64,000 bases of DNA from Pseudomonas sp. PICF141 (GTDB taxonomy: Bacteria > Pseudomonadota > Gammaproteobacteria > Pseudomonadales > Pseudomonadaceae): contig NZ_MUNM01000033.1 in the NCBI RefSeq assembly GCF_002286815.1, forward strand, positions 62,001 through 126,000. Reading direction: 5' to 3'. Below are positions 41,279 through 48,726 of this stretch, in pieces; position 1 is the first letter of the stretch; each line of letters starts with the position of its first letter. The position numbers were made by a program, and so were the translations under genes. Below the pieces are notes generated by a model. That model made no database searches. It was not told the origin of the DNA and saw nothing but the letters and a program-made list of their open reading frames with translations.

Positions 41279-42442
41279 ATGAGCTACCCATCCCTGAACT
41301 TTGCCCTCGGTGAAACCATCGACATGCTGCGCGATCAGGTTCAGTCCTTCGTCGCCAAAGAGATCGCCCCGCGCGCTGCTCAGATCGACATCGACAACCT
41401 GTTCCCCGCTGACCTGTGGCGCAAATTCGGCGACATGGGCCTGCTGGGTATTACCGTGCCGGAAGAGTACGGCGGTGCGGGCCTGGGCTATCTGGCCCAT
41501 GTTGTCGCCATGGAAGAAATCAGCCGCGGTTCGGCCTCGGTCGCGCTGTCTTACGGCGCTCATTCCAACCTTTGCGTCAACCAGATCAACCGTAACGGCA
41601 CTCACGAACAGAAAAGCAAATACCTGCCGAAACTGATCAGCGGCGAGCACATCGGCGCCTTGGCCATGAGCGAACCGAATGCCGGTTCCGACGTGGTGTC
41701 GATGAAACTGCGCGCCGACAAACGTGGCGACCATTACGTACTCAACGGCAGCAAAACCTGGATCACCAACGGCCCTGACGCCAACACCTACGTCATCTAC
41801 GCCAAGACTGACCTGGAAAAAGGCCCCCACGGCATCACCGCGTTCATCGTTGAACGTGATTCCAAAGGCTTCAGCCGCAGCAACAAATTCGACAAGCTCG
41901 GCATGCGCGGTTCGAACACCTGCGAGCTGTTTTTCGATGACGTCGAAGTGCCGGAAGAAAACATCCTCGGCGTGCTCAACGGTGGCGTGAAAGTGCTGAT
42001 GAGCGGCCTCGACTACGAGCGCGTTGTGTTGTCGGGTGGCCCGACCGGGATCATGCAGGCTTGCATGGACCTGATTGTTCCGTACATCCATGACCGCAAA
42101 CAGTTCGGCCAGAGCATCGGCGAATTCCAGCTGATCCAGGGCAAAGTCGCCGACATGTACACCCAACTCAACGCAAGTCGCGCTTACCTCTACGCGGTGG
42201 CCCAGGCCTGCGAGCGCGGCGAAACCGCGCGCAAGGACGCCGCCGGCGTCATCCTCTACAGCGCCGAATGCGCGACCCGGATGGCCCTCGACGCGATCCA
42301 GATTCTCGGTGGCAACGGCTACATCAACGAATTCCCGGCCGGTCGTCTGCTGCGTGATGCCAAGCTGTACGAAATCGGCGCCGGCACCAGTGAGATCCGT
42401 CGCATGCTCATCGGTCGCGAACTGTTCAACGAGACGAAATGA
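41279..42442 (+). CDS. liuA: Isovaleryl-CoA dehydrogenase
   Basis: This 387-aa FAD enzyme converts isovaleryl-CoA to 3-methylcrotonyl-CoA in leucine catabolism. It has [34 protein letters not shown] and the Ile-Val-DH-type [16 protein letters not shown] region with its catalytic Glu. The C-terminus is [20 protein letters not shown]. The open frame begins at 41183, inside the operator region; the ATG at 41279 ([11 protein letters not shown]) is the family start. Confidence 0.95.
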   Translation: MSYPSLNFALGETIDMLRDQVQSFVAKEIAPRAAQIDIDNLFPADLWRKFGDMGLLGITVPEEYGGAGLGYLAHVVAMEEISRGSASVALSYGAHSNLCVNQINRNGTHEQKSKYLPKLISGEHIGALAMSEPNAGSDVVSMKLRADKRGDHYVLNGSKTWITNGPDANTYVIYAKTDLEKGPHGITAFIVERDSKGFSRSNKFDKLGMRGSNTCELFFDDVEVPEENILGVLNGGVKVLMSGLDYERVVLSGGPTGIMQACMDLIVPYIHDRKQFGQSIGEFQLIQGKVADMYTQLNASRAYLYAVAQACERGETARKDAAGVILYSAECATRMALDAIQILGGNGYINEFPAGRLLRDAKLYEIGAGTSEIRRMLIGRELFNETK

Positions 42443-42454
42443 ATTTCGTCAGCG

Positions 42455-42541
42455 GCAAGCGACAAGCTTCAAGCGGCAAGAGGGAAACGTGCTCATGCTT
42501 TGAACTTGTAGCTTGTAGCTTGCAACTTGAAGCTGCTACGG
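42455..42541. repeat. Short-word repeat between liuA and liuB
   Basis: The 108-bp spacer is filled with permutations of CAAGCTTCAAG, GCGGCAAG, CTTGTAGCTTGTAGCTTGCA and ACTTGAAGCTGC. The first half is rich in CAAGC and the second in the complement GCTTG, so the transcript could fold back. It resembles dispersed repeats of pseudomonads. No ORF is present. Confidence 0.6.
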
Positions 42542-42550
42542 AGTAGCCCC

Positions 42551-44155
42551 ATGATTTTGCATACCCAGCTCAACCCTCGTTCAGCGGAGTTCGCAACCAA
42601 CAGCGCGGCGATGCTCAAACAGGTCGACGCCCTGCATACCCTGCTCGCCCAAGTGCAGCAAGGTGGCGGCCCGAAGGCTCAAGAACGCCACACATCGCGA
42701 GGCAAATTGCTGCCGCGTGAACGGATCAATCGTCTGCTCGATCCGGGTTCGCCGTTTCTGGAAATCTGCCAACTGGCGGCCTACGCGGTCTATGGCGAAG
42801 ACGTTCCGGCCGCTGGCGTAATTGCCGGAATCGGCCGGGTGGAAGGCGTCGAATGCATGATCGTCGCCAACGATGCCACTGTGAAAGGCGGCTCGTATTA
42901 CCCGCTGACCGTGAAAAAACACCTGCGCGCGCAAACCATCGCCCAGCAAAATCGCCTGCCCTGCATCTATCTGGTGGACTCCGGCGGCGCCAACTTGCCG
43001 CGTCAGGATGAAGTGTTCCCGGACCGCGAACACTTCGGGCGGATCTTCTTCAACCAGGCCAACATGAGCGCTATGGGCATTGCGCAGATTGCGGTGGTCA
43101 TGGGCTCGTGCACCGCCGGTGGTGCTTATGTCCCCGCGATGGCCGATGAAGCAATCATGGTCCGTCAGCAGGCAACGATTTTCCTCGCCGGCCCACCGCT
43201 GGTGAAGGCCGCGACGGGTGAAGTGGTCAGCGCCGAAGACCTCGGCGGGGCCGATGTCCACTGCAAGATTTCCGGCGTCGCCGATCACTACGCCGAGAGC
43301 GACGAACACGCCATCGCCTTGGCCCGACGCAGCGTCGCCAACCTCAATTGGCGCAAGCTGGGCGAACTGCAACAACGCACGCCAATCGCGCCGTTGTACA
43401 GCAGTGACGAGTTGTATGGCGTTGTGTCGGCGGATGCCAAGCAACCGTTCGACGTGCGCGAAGTGATTGCGCGTCTGGTGGACGGCTCGGTGTTCGATGA
43501 ATTCAAGGCATTGTTCGGCACGACATTAGTATGCGGCTTTGCCCACCTGCACGGTTACCCGATCGCGATACTCGCCAATAACGGCATCCTCTTCGCCGAA
43601 GCCGCGCAGAAAGGCGCGCACTTCATCGAACTGGCCTGCCAGCGCGGCATTCCATTGCTGTTCCTGCAAAACATCACCGGTTTCATGGTCGGCCAGAAAT
43701 ACGAAGCCGGCGGCATCGCCAAGCACGGCGCGAAACTAGTGACCGCCGTGGCCTGCGCCAAAGTGCCAAAATTCACCGTGATCATCGGCGGCAGCTTCGG
43801 CGCCGGTAACTACGGCATGTGTGGACGGGCTTACGATCCGCGCTTCCTGTGGATGTGGCCAAACGCGCGGATTGGCGTGATGGGGGCCGAACAGGCGGCG
43901 GGCGTGCTGGTGCAGGTCAAGCGTGAGCAAGCCGAGCGCGGTGGCCATGGTTTCAGCGCCGAGCAGGAAGCCGAGATCAAGCAACCGATTCTCGATCAAT
44001 ACGAAGAGCAGGGTCACCCCTACTATTCCAGCGCCCGGTTGTGGGATGACGGTGTCATCGACCCGGCGCAGACCCGCGATGTGTTGGCCCTGGCCTTGTC
44101 GGCGTCGCTGAACGCACCAATCGAACCGAGCCGCTTCGGCGTGTTCCGGATGTGA
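42551..44155 (+). CDS. liuB: 3-methylcrotonyl-CoA carboxylase, carboxyltransferase (beta) subunit
   Basis: This 535-aa carboxyltransferase moves CO2 from biotin of LiuD onto 3-methylcrotonyl-CoA to give 3-methylglutaconyl-CoA. Typical blocks are [57 protein letters not shown] and [17 protein letters not shown]. Two more in-frame codons blocks lie upstream (to 42527), but the ATG at 42551 (MILHTQLNP) is the family start. Confidence 0.95.
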   Translation: MILHTQLNPRSAEFATNSAAMLKQVDALHTLLAQVQQGGGPKAQERHTSRGKLLPRERINRLLDPGSPFLEICQLAAYAVYGEDVPAAGVIAGIGRVEGVECMIVANDATVKGGSYYPLTVKKHLRAQTIAQQNRLPCIYLVDSGGANLPRQDEVFPDREHFGRIFFNQANMSAMGIAQIAVVMGSCTAGGAYVPAMADEAIMVRQQATIFLAGPPLVKAATGEVVSAEDLGGADVHCKISGVADHYAESDEHAIALARRSVANLNWRKLGELQQRTPIAPLYSSDELYGVVSADAKQPFDVREVIARLVDGSVFDEFKALFGTTLVCGFAHLHGYPIAILANNGILFAEAAQKGAHFIELACQRGIPLLFLQNITGFMVGQKYEAGGIAKHGAKLVTAVACAKVPKFTVIIGGSFGAGNYGMCGRAYDPRFLWMWPNARIGVMGAEQAAGVLVQVKREQAERGGHGFSAEQEAEIKQPILDQYEEQGHPYYSSARLWDDGVIDPAQTRDVLALALSASLNAPIEPSRFGVFRM

Positions 44156-44162
44156 TCCGACC

Positions 44163-44268
44163 TTGTAGGAGCGAGCGGGCGGTGTTCCGACTTGCCCGCG
44201 AACCGGTATGACGCGGTGCAACAGGTACACCGCGGCGCTTGCTTCGCGGGCAAGCCTCGCTCCTACAC
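44163..44268. repeat. Interrupted REPIN between liuB and liuC
   Basis: The right arm TTCGCGGGCAAGCCTCGCTC with CTAC (44243-44266) is intact. The left arm (44165-44202) holds the same text interrupted by about 13 extra nt (CGGGCGGTGTTCC, 44176-44188). The element lies inside the liuABCD transcript. Confidence 0.8.
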
Positions 44269-44293
44269 AATAGAGTTGTGGAGACGGACAAAC

Positions 44294-45109
44294 ATGAGCG
44301 ACTTCAACACCCTCGAACTGCTGAGCGATCCAAGAGGTTTTGCGACCTTGTGGCTCAGCCGTGAAGAAAAGAACAACGCCTTCAATGCCGAAATGATCCG
44401 CGAACTGATCCTCGCGCTGGACAAAGTATCGAGCGATGCCAGCCTGCGTTTTCTGCTGATCCGTGGGCGTGGCAAGCATTTCAGCGCCGGCGCCGATCTG
44501 GCCTGGATGCAGCAATCGGCCGAACTCGATTACCACACCAACCTCGACGACGCCCGGGAACTGGCGGAATTGATGTACAACCTCGCCAAGCTGAAAATCC
44601 CGACGCTGGCCGTGGTGCAAGGCGCGGCCTATGGCGGCGCGCTGGGCCTGATCAGTTGCTGCGACATGGCCATCGGTACCGACGACGCGCAGTTCTGCCT
44701 GTCGGAAGTCCGTATCGGCCTGGCACCAGCGGTCATCAGCCCGTTCGTGGTGCAAGCCATCGGCGAGCGCGCAGCACGCCGCTATGCCTTGACCGCCGAA
44801 CGGTTCGGCGGGCAGCGGGCCCGGGAAATCGGCTTGTTGTCGGAGAGCTACCCGATGGCTGAACTGGAGCAGAAAGTCGATCAATGGGTCGACAACCTGC
44901 TGCTCAACAGTCCGGCGGCCATGCGCGCCAGCAAGGATTTGCTGCGTGAAGTCGGCCACGGCGCGCTGACCCCGGCGCTGCGGCGCTACACCGAAAACGC
45001 CATCGCCCGAATCCGCGTCAGCCCCGAAGGCCAGGAAGGCCTGCGCGCCTTCCTGCAAAAACGCTCGCCAACCTGGCAAGCCGAAACCACCCTCAAGGAG
45101 CCGCGTTGA
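44294..45109 (+). CDS. liuC: 3-methylglutaconyl-CoA hydratase
   Basis: This 271-aa crotonase-fold hydratase converts 3-methylglutaconyl-CoA to HMG-CoA. The oxyanion-hole segments are RGRGKHFSAGADLAWMQ and VVQGAAYGGALGLISCCDMA; the acid/base region is FCLSEVRIGLAPAVISPFVV. The reading frame extends upstream through the REPIN, but ATG 44294 (MSDFNTLELLSD) follows GAGACGGACA. The stop overlaps the liuD ATG (TGATG). Confidence 0.93.
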   Translation: MSDFNTLELLSDPRGFATLWLSREEKNNAFNAEMIRELILALDKVSSDASLRFLLIRGRGKHFSAGADLAWMQQSAELDYHTNLDDARELAELMYNLAKLKIPTLAVVQGAAYGGALGLISCCDMAIGTDDAQFCLSEVRIGLAPAVISPFVVQAIGERAARRYALTAERFGGQRAREIGLLSESYPMAELEQKVDQWVDNLLLNSPAAMRASKDLLREVGHGALTPALRRYTENAIARIRVSPEGQEGLRAFLQKRSPTWQAETTLKEPR

Positions 45110-47064
45110 TGAGCGCACCTGTACTCACCACCTTGCTGGTGGCCAACCGCGGCGAAATCGCTTGCCGGGTGATGCGCACCGCCAAAGCCCTGGGCATGAC
45201 CACCGTGGCCGTGCACAGCGCCACCGACCGCGATGCCCGGCACAGTCGCGAAGCCGATATCCGCGTTGATCTGGGCGGCAGCAAAGCCGCCGACAGTTAC
45301 CTGCAAATCGACAAGCTGATCGCCGCCGCGAAAGCCAGCGGCGCTCAGGCGATTCATCCCGGTTATGGTTTTCTCTCGGAAAACGCCGGGTTCGCCCGCG
45401 CAATTGAAGCGGCCGGCCTGATCTTCCTCGGCCCGCCCGCCTCGGCCATCGACGCGATGGGCAGCAAGTCCGCGGCCAAGGCCCTGATGGAAACTGCAGG
45501 CGTGCCACTGGTTCCCGGCTATCACGGCGAAGCCCAAGACCTCGACACCTTCCGCGATGCTTGCGCACGCATCGGTTATCCGGTGCTGCTCAAAGCCACG
45601 GCGGGCGGCGGCGGTAAAGGCATGAAAGTCGTCGAGGACGTCAGCCAACTGGCTGAAGCCCTGGCCTCGGCGCAACGTGAAGCGCTGTCGTCATTTGGCG
45701 ACTCGCGGATGCTGGTGGAGAAATACCTGCTCAAGCCACGTCACGTGGAAATCCAGGTATTCGCCGACCAGCATGGCAACTGTCTGTACCTCAATGAACG
45801 TGATTGCTCGATCCAGCGCCGGCATCAGAAAGTCGTCGAGGAAGCGCCCGCCCCAGGCCTGAGCCCGGAACTGCGTCGCGCCATGGGCGAAGCCGCTGTG
45901 CGCTCGGCACAGGCCATCGGTTACGTCGGCGCCGGCACTGTGGAGTTTTTGCTGGATGCGCGCGGTGAGTTCTTCTTCATGGAGATGAACACGCGCCTGC
46001 AAGTGGAGCACCCGGTGACAGAAGCCATCACCGGCCTCGATCTGGTGGCCTGGCAGATCCGCGTAGCGCGTGGTGAAGCGTTGCCGATAACCCAGGATCA
46101 GGTACCGCTGATCGGTCATGCGATCGAAGTGCGGCTGTATGCCGAAGACCCGGGCAACGATTTTCTGCCAGCCACCGGGCGTCTGGCGTTGTATCGCGAA
46201 TCCGCCGCAGGGCCGGGGCGTCGCGTCGATAGTGGCGTCGAAGAAGGCGACGAAATTTCGCCGTTCTACGACCCGATGCTCGGCAAGCTGATCGCCTGGG
46301 GTGAAGACCGTGAGCAGGCGCGGCTGCGTTTGCTGAGCATGCTCGATGAGTTTGCCATCGGCGGATTGAAGACCAACATCAACTTCCTGCGCCGGATCAT
46401 CGGCCACCCGGCATTTGCCGCGGCAGAACTGGATACCGGTTTTATTCCGCGATATCAGGAACAGCTGCTGCCAACACCTTCAGACCTCAGCGATGAATTC
46501 TGGCAAGCCGCCGCCCAGGCGTTCGCGCAAAGCCAGCCGACTGTTTCACGCGCCGATGACTTGAGTTCGCCTTGGGCGATTAACAATGGTTTGCGAATTG
46601 GGCTGCCTACAGAATTCACCCTGCATTTGAGTTGCGAAGAGCAAGACCGGGCGCTGACTTTGGGTGATGCCGATGCTCATACCGCGCAACTCAAGGGTGA
46701 ATCCCTGCTGACCGAACACAACGGTTTGCGCCGCCAGCATCGGGCAATCCGCCGGGGCGATACGCTGTATCTGCAATGGGATGGTGAGCTGCGCCGCATC
46801 GAGCCGTATGACCCGATCAGTGCCGTCGAAGCCAGTCACAGCCATCAGGGCGGACTCACCGCGCCCATGAACGGCAGCATCGTGCGAGTGCTGGTGGAGG
46901 CCGGGCAAACGGTCGACGCCGGGGCGCAATTGGTGGTGCTGGAAGCGATGAAAATGGAGCACAGCATTCGCGCGCCTCACGCTGGGATTATCAAAGCGTT
47001 GTATTGCCAGGAAGGCGAAATGGTCAGCGAAGGCAGTGCATTGGTGGAGTTGGAACCGGCGTGA
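45109..47064 (+). CDS. liuD: 3-methylcrotonyl-CoA carboxylase, biotin-carboxylase (alpha) subunit
   Basis: This 651-aa subunit has an N-terminal biotin carboxylase (LLVANRGEIACRVMRTAKAL; ATP-grasp GGGGKGMKVVED; EMNTRLQVEHPVTE) and a C-terminal biotinyl domain with EAMKMEH, Lys615 being the biotin site. The ATG at 45109 overlaps the liuC stop and has AAGGAG 8 nt upstream. A TTG at 45106 is in frame but less well placed. Last gene of the liu operon. Confidence 0.95.
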   Translation: MSAPVLTTLLVANRGEIACRVMRTAKALGMTTVAVHSATDRDARHSREADIRVDLGGSKAADSYLQIDKLIAAAKASGAQAIHPGYGFLSENAGFARAIEAAGLIFLGPPASAIDAMGSKSAAKALMETAGVPLVPGYHGEAQDLDTFRDACARIGYPVLLKATAGGGGKGMKVVEDVSQLAEALASAQREALSSFGDSRMLVEKYLLKPRHVEIQVFADQHGNCLYLNERDCSIQRRHQKVVEEAPAPGLSPELRRAMGEAAVRSAQAIGYVGAGTVEFLLDARGEFFFMEMNTRLQVEHPVTEAITGLDLVAWQIRVARGEALPITQDQVPLIGHAIEVRLYAEDPGNDFLPATGRLALYRESAAGPGRRVDSGVEEGDEISPFYDPMLGKLIAWGEDREQARLRLLSMLDEFAIGGLKTNINFLRRIIGHPAFAAAELDTGFIPRYQEQLLPTPSDLSDEFWQAAAQAFAQSQPTVSRADDLSSPWAINNGLRIGLPTEFTLHLSCEEQDRALTLGDADAHTAQLKGESLLTEHNGLRRQHRAIRRGDTLYLQWDGELRRIEPYDPISAVEASHSHQGGLTAPMNGSIVRVLVEAGQTVDAGAQLVVLEAMKMEHSIRAPHAGIIKALYCQEGEMVSEGSALVELEPA

Positions 47065-47069
47065 AATGA

Positions 47070-47101
47070 AGATCGGTCCTACGCGTTGCGAGGACCGATC
47101 T
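47070..47101 (+). terminator. Hairpin after liuD (probable bidirectional terminator)
   Basis: A perfect 11-bp stem AGATCGGTCCT / AGGACCGATCT has a 10-nt loop. It sits 6 bp after the liuD stop and immediately before the convergent regulator's stop at 47104. There is no long T run. Confidence 0.7.
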
Positions 47102-47103
47102 GA

Positions 47104-47772
47104 TTAGAATTTGGCAGTCGCCTGAACCACTACGCCGATAATTCGGCATTCCTCGGTGAAAAGGGCTTTCGGATAGGTCGGATTGAGCGGGACCAGGTAA
47201 CGCTGCCCGCCCTCTTCGATCAGCTTGCGAAAAACCGCCTCGGCGCTGCCGGGCCATTGGGCGATCACCAGTTTGCCGGGCTCGGGCACGATGGCCGGGT
47301 CCACCAGAATCAACATGTCCGCGGCAATGCTCACCCCCGTGGGTGCAGTCATCGCATCACCGACCACCACCAACCAGAACGCCGCGCCCTGGGCATGGTA
47401 ATCGGACAGCTCGAAGCGCGGCGTGCTGGCAGTCGATGAGGCGCCGTAAGCCGATAGTTCGCCATCGCGCACCTCCCCGGTTTCCCGCCAGTCACTGACC
47501 GGGTAGCGAAAGTACGGGTTGTACTTTTGCGTCAGGGGGATTTGCTCATCATCCTGAGAGGCTTGCGGTTCACGGATCACCATCGCGACTTCAAGGTAGT
47601 CCATTCCCAGCGCCTGCAAGACACGGTTCATCTCTTGAATGCCGGGCTGGCGACGTTTATTCAGCCAATGGCCGACACCGCCCTGGGACATTCCGATGCG
47701 CTCGGCGAGTATTTCTTGAGTGACTTTGAGTTCACTCATTTTGGCCTTGACCAATTCAATCCATTTATCCAT
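47104..47772 (-). CDS. XRE/S24 (LexA-CI-PrtR-like) repressor with substituted catalytic dyad
   Basis: A 222-aa protein with an N-terminal helix-turn-helix (VTQEILAERIGMSQGGVGHW) and a C-terminal S24 domain closely related to PrtR-type phage/pyocin repressors. The nucleophile position reads GDAM (Ala140 for Ser), and the general-base position reads FRKL (Arg182, with Lys183 next). A canonical Ala-Gly scissile pair is not evident in the linker (SAYGASS). It is therefore predicted not to self-cleave in the SOS response. The ATG at 47772 (MDKWIELVKAKM) is chosen over an upstream in-frame start at 47814. Confidence 0.85.
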   Translation of the reverse strand: MDKWIELVKAKMSELKVTQEILAERIGMSQGGVGHWLNKRRQPGIQEMNRVLQALGMDYLEVAMVIREPQASQDDEQIPLTQKYNPYFRYPVSDWRETGEVRDGELSAYGASSTASTPRFELSDYHAQGAAFWLVVVGDAMTAPTGVSIAADMLILVDPAIVPEPGKLVIAQWPGSAEAVFRKLIEEGGQRYLVPLNPTYPKALFTEECRIIGVVVQATAKF

Positions 47773-47809
47773 GTGCGGCACGATACGTGGGGGACTCCGA
47801 CCAACAAAA

Positions 47810-47843
47810 CACAAATTGTAGTATTTAAATTAAAGACACAAAT
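47810..47843. promoter_or_regulatory. Possible operator between the S24 regulator and the DUF6124 gene
   Basis: The 129-bp divergent gap has an unusually AT-rich centre with TATTTAAATTA (47822-47832) flanked by the direct repeat CACAAAT (47810-47816 and 47837-47843). This is the natural place for the divergent repressor to bind. No further support. Confidence 0.35.
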
Positions 47844-47901
47844 ACAGTAAGTACTAAGCTGGGCTCACGGATTTGAATCTCTCACGGAGCTTGCCATCGT
47901 C

Positions 47902-48234
47902 ATGACCATTCCCAGCATTACCCTGCCCGACATGCAATTCGACACCACACTCAATTCGCCAAAAGGCTCGGCCGCCGCGCAGCGGGCACTGGACTATTAC
48001 TTGAAACCAGCTGTGTCAGAAGAGGCCAGCGAAGAACGTTTCTTCGATGTGAACCGTAACATCAGCAGCGAAGAGGCGTTGGTCCATGCTTCGGATCTGT
48101 TGCGCTGTGCCGCTGCCACCGCGCATGAATCAGCCAACCAGCTGCAGGGCGCAAGCCGGGATCTGGCATTTTCGACGGTGCACATGATCGACATGGCCAA
48201 GGCGATGGTCGACCGATCCCTGGAAGGGGCATAG
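47902..48234 (+). CDS. DUF6124-family (formerly DUF3077-type) protein
   Basis: A 110-aa acidic, alpha-helical protein with no signal peptide. The helical blocks FDVNRNISSEEALVHASDLL and RCAAATAHESANQLQG are characteristic of this Pseudomonas-specific family, which has no assigned function. It is divergent from the S24 regulator. ATG at 47902 (MTIPSITLPDM). Confidence 0.75.
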   Translation: MTIPSITLPDMQFDTTLNSPKGSAAAQRALDYYLKPAVSEEASEERFFDVNRNISSEEALVHASDLLRCAAATAHESANQLQGASRDLAFSTVHMIDMAKAMVDRSLEGA

Positions 48235-48299
48235 CAGGACTGAGGCGAATACGCTGGAGGAGAAAGGAAAGAATTTTCCAATCACGCAGATAAAAACAT

Positions 48300-48330
48300 T
48301 TGACTTGCAAATGATAATGATTATTATTGC
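48300..48330 (+). promoter_or_regulatory. prrF promoter and Fur box
   Basis: TTGACT (48300-48305) and TATTAT (48322-48327) are 16 bp apart. Overlapping them is GATAATGATTATTATTGCA from 48313, matching 14 of 19 positions of the Fur consensus, inside the wider dyad 48307-48330. Iron-replete Fur would block the promoter. Confidence 0.85.
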
Positions 48331-48334
48331 ATGC

Positions 48335-48447
48335 AGCTGGTCGCGAGATCAGTCGATGGACCAGGGACCTTAGGTCGGTCTCCTGGACTATCTCCTCATC
48401 AGGCTAATCACGGTTTTTGACCCGGCTTTTTGCCGGGTCTTTTTTTT
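48335..48447 (+). ncRNA. prrF: PrrF iron-responsive sRNA
   Basis: A roughly 113-nt RNA that starts CTGGTCGCGAGATCAG and ends in the diagnostic target-pairing core CATCAGGCTAATCACGG with TTTTTGACCCGGC. The terminator is a GACCCGGC / GCCGGGTC stem (48419-48426/48432-48439) and eight T. These are the 5' end and core of Pseudomonas PrrF, the functional analogue of RyhB that represses iron-rich proteins when iron is low. A Fur box lies on its promoter. Which paralogue (PrrF1 or 2) cannot be told. Confidence 0.92.
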
Positions 48448-48585
48448 GCCAGTTTTCTGGCTTATGGCTTCAGGCTAATGAAGTCTGTGGGTGCTGCAAA
48501 TTCGATTGGCGCGGATGATATCAAAAGAATATCTGTTGGCAAGAGAAGCCCGGCAGCATTGGGCCAAACTAACGAAAAATAGCAC

Positions 48586-48612
48586 TTGAGAATCACTTGC
48601 ACAGTCTCTAAG
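48586..48612 (+). promoter_or_regulatory. Possible promoter upstream of the carboxypeptidase gene
   Basis: TTGAGA (48586-48591) and TCTAAG (48607-48612), 15 bp apart, form a weak sigma-70-like pair. A start near 48618 would place the hairpin at 48620-48637 at the 5' end of the leader. Low certainty. Confidence 0.3.
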
Positions 48613-48619
48613 CTGCATC

Positions 48620-48648
48620 GGCGTCAAGGAGGACGCCCCCCCCTTTTT
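48620..48648 (+). promoter_or_regulatory. Leader hairpin with a perfect Rsm (CsrA) site, poly-C and T5
   Basis: The stem GGCGTC (48620-48625) / GACGCC (48632-48637) displays the loop AAGGAG. Read through, TCAAGGAGGA fits the RsmA/E consensus [A/U]CANGGANG[U/A] exactly. It is followed by a run of eight C (48636-48643) and five T. It lies about 80 nt before the carboxypeptidase ATG. Either a 5'UTR control element or a short terminator-like RNA end. Confidence 0.5.
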
Positions 48649-48726
48649 ACCCTCGCAATTTCCCCCGGTTTCTCACTCCCTTGCGTGTAAAGTAGCAGCC
48701 ATAAAAATCATATTCAGGAATTGGTT

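Noticed and set aside
43736..45118. A 460-codon minus-strand frame across liuB and liuC.
   Set aside because: It spans two confirmed genes and the intervening REPIN; no motif.
47104..47772. Considered as the repressor of a pyocin or prophage cluster.
   Set aside because: No tail, lysis or integrase genes occur in the window.
47902..48234. Considered as an antitoxin paired with the S24 repressor.
   Set aside because: The protein belongs to DUF6124 and no toxin-like gene is adjacent.
48450..48600. Searched for a second tandem PrrF or a haem-responsive PrrH arrangement.
   Set aside because: The pairing core and terminator occur only once here.
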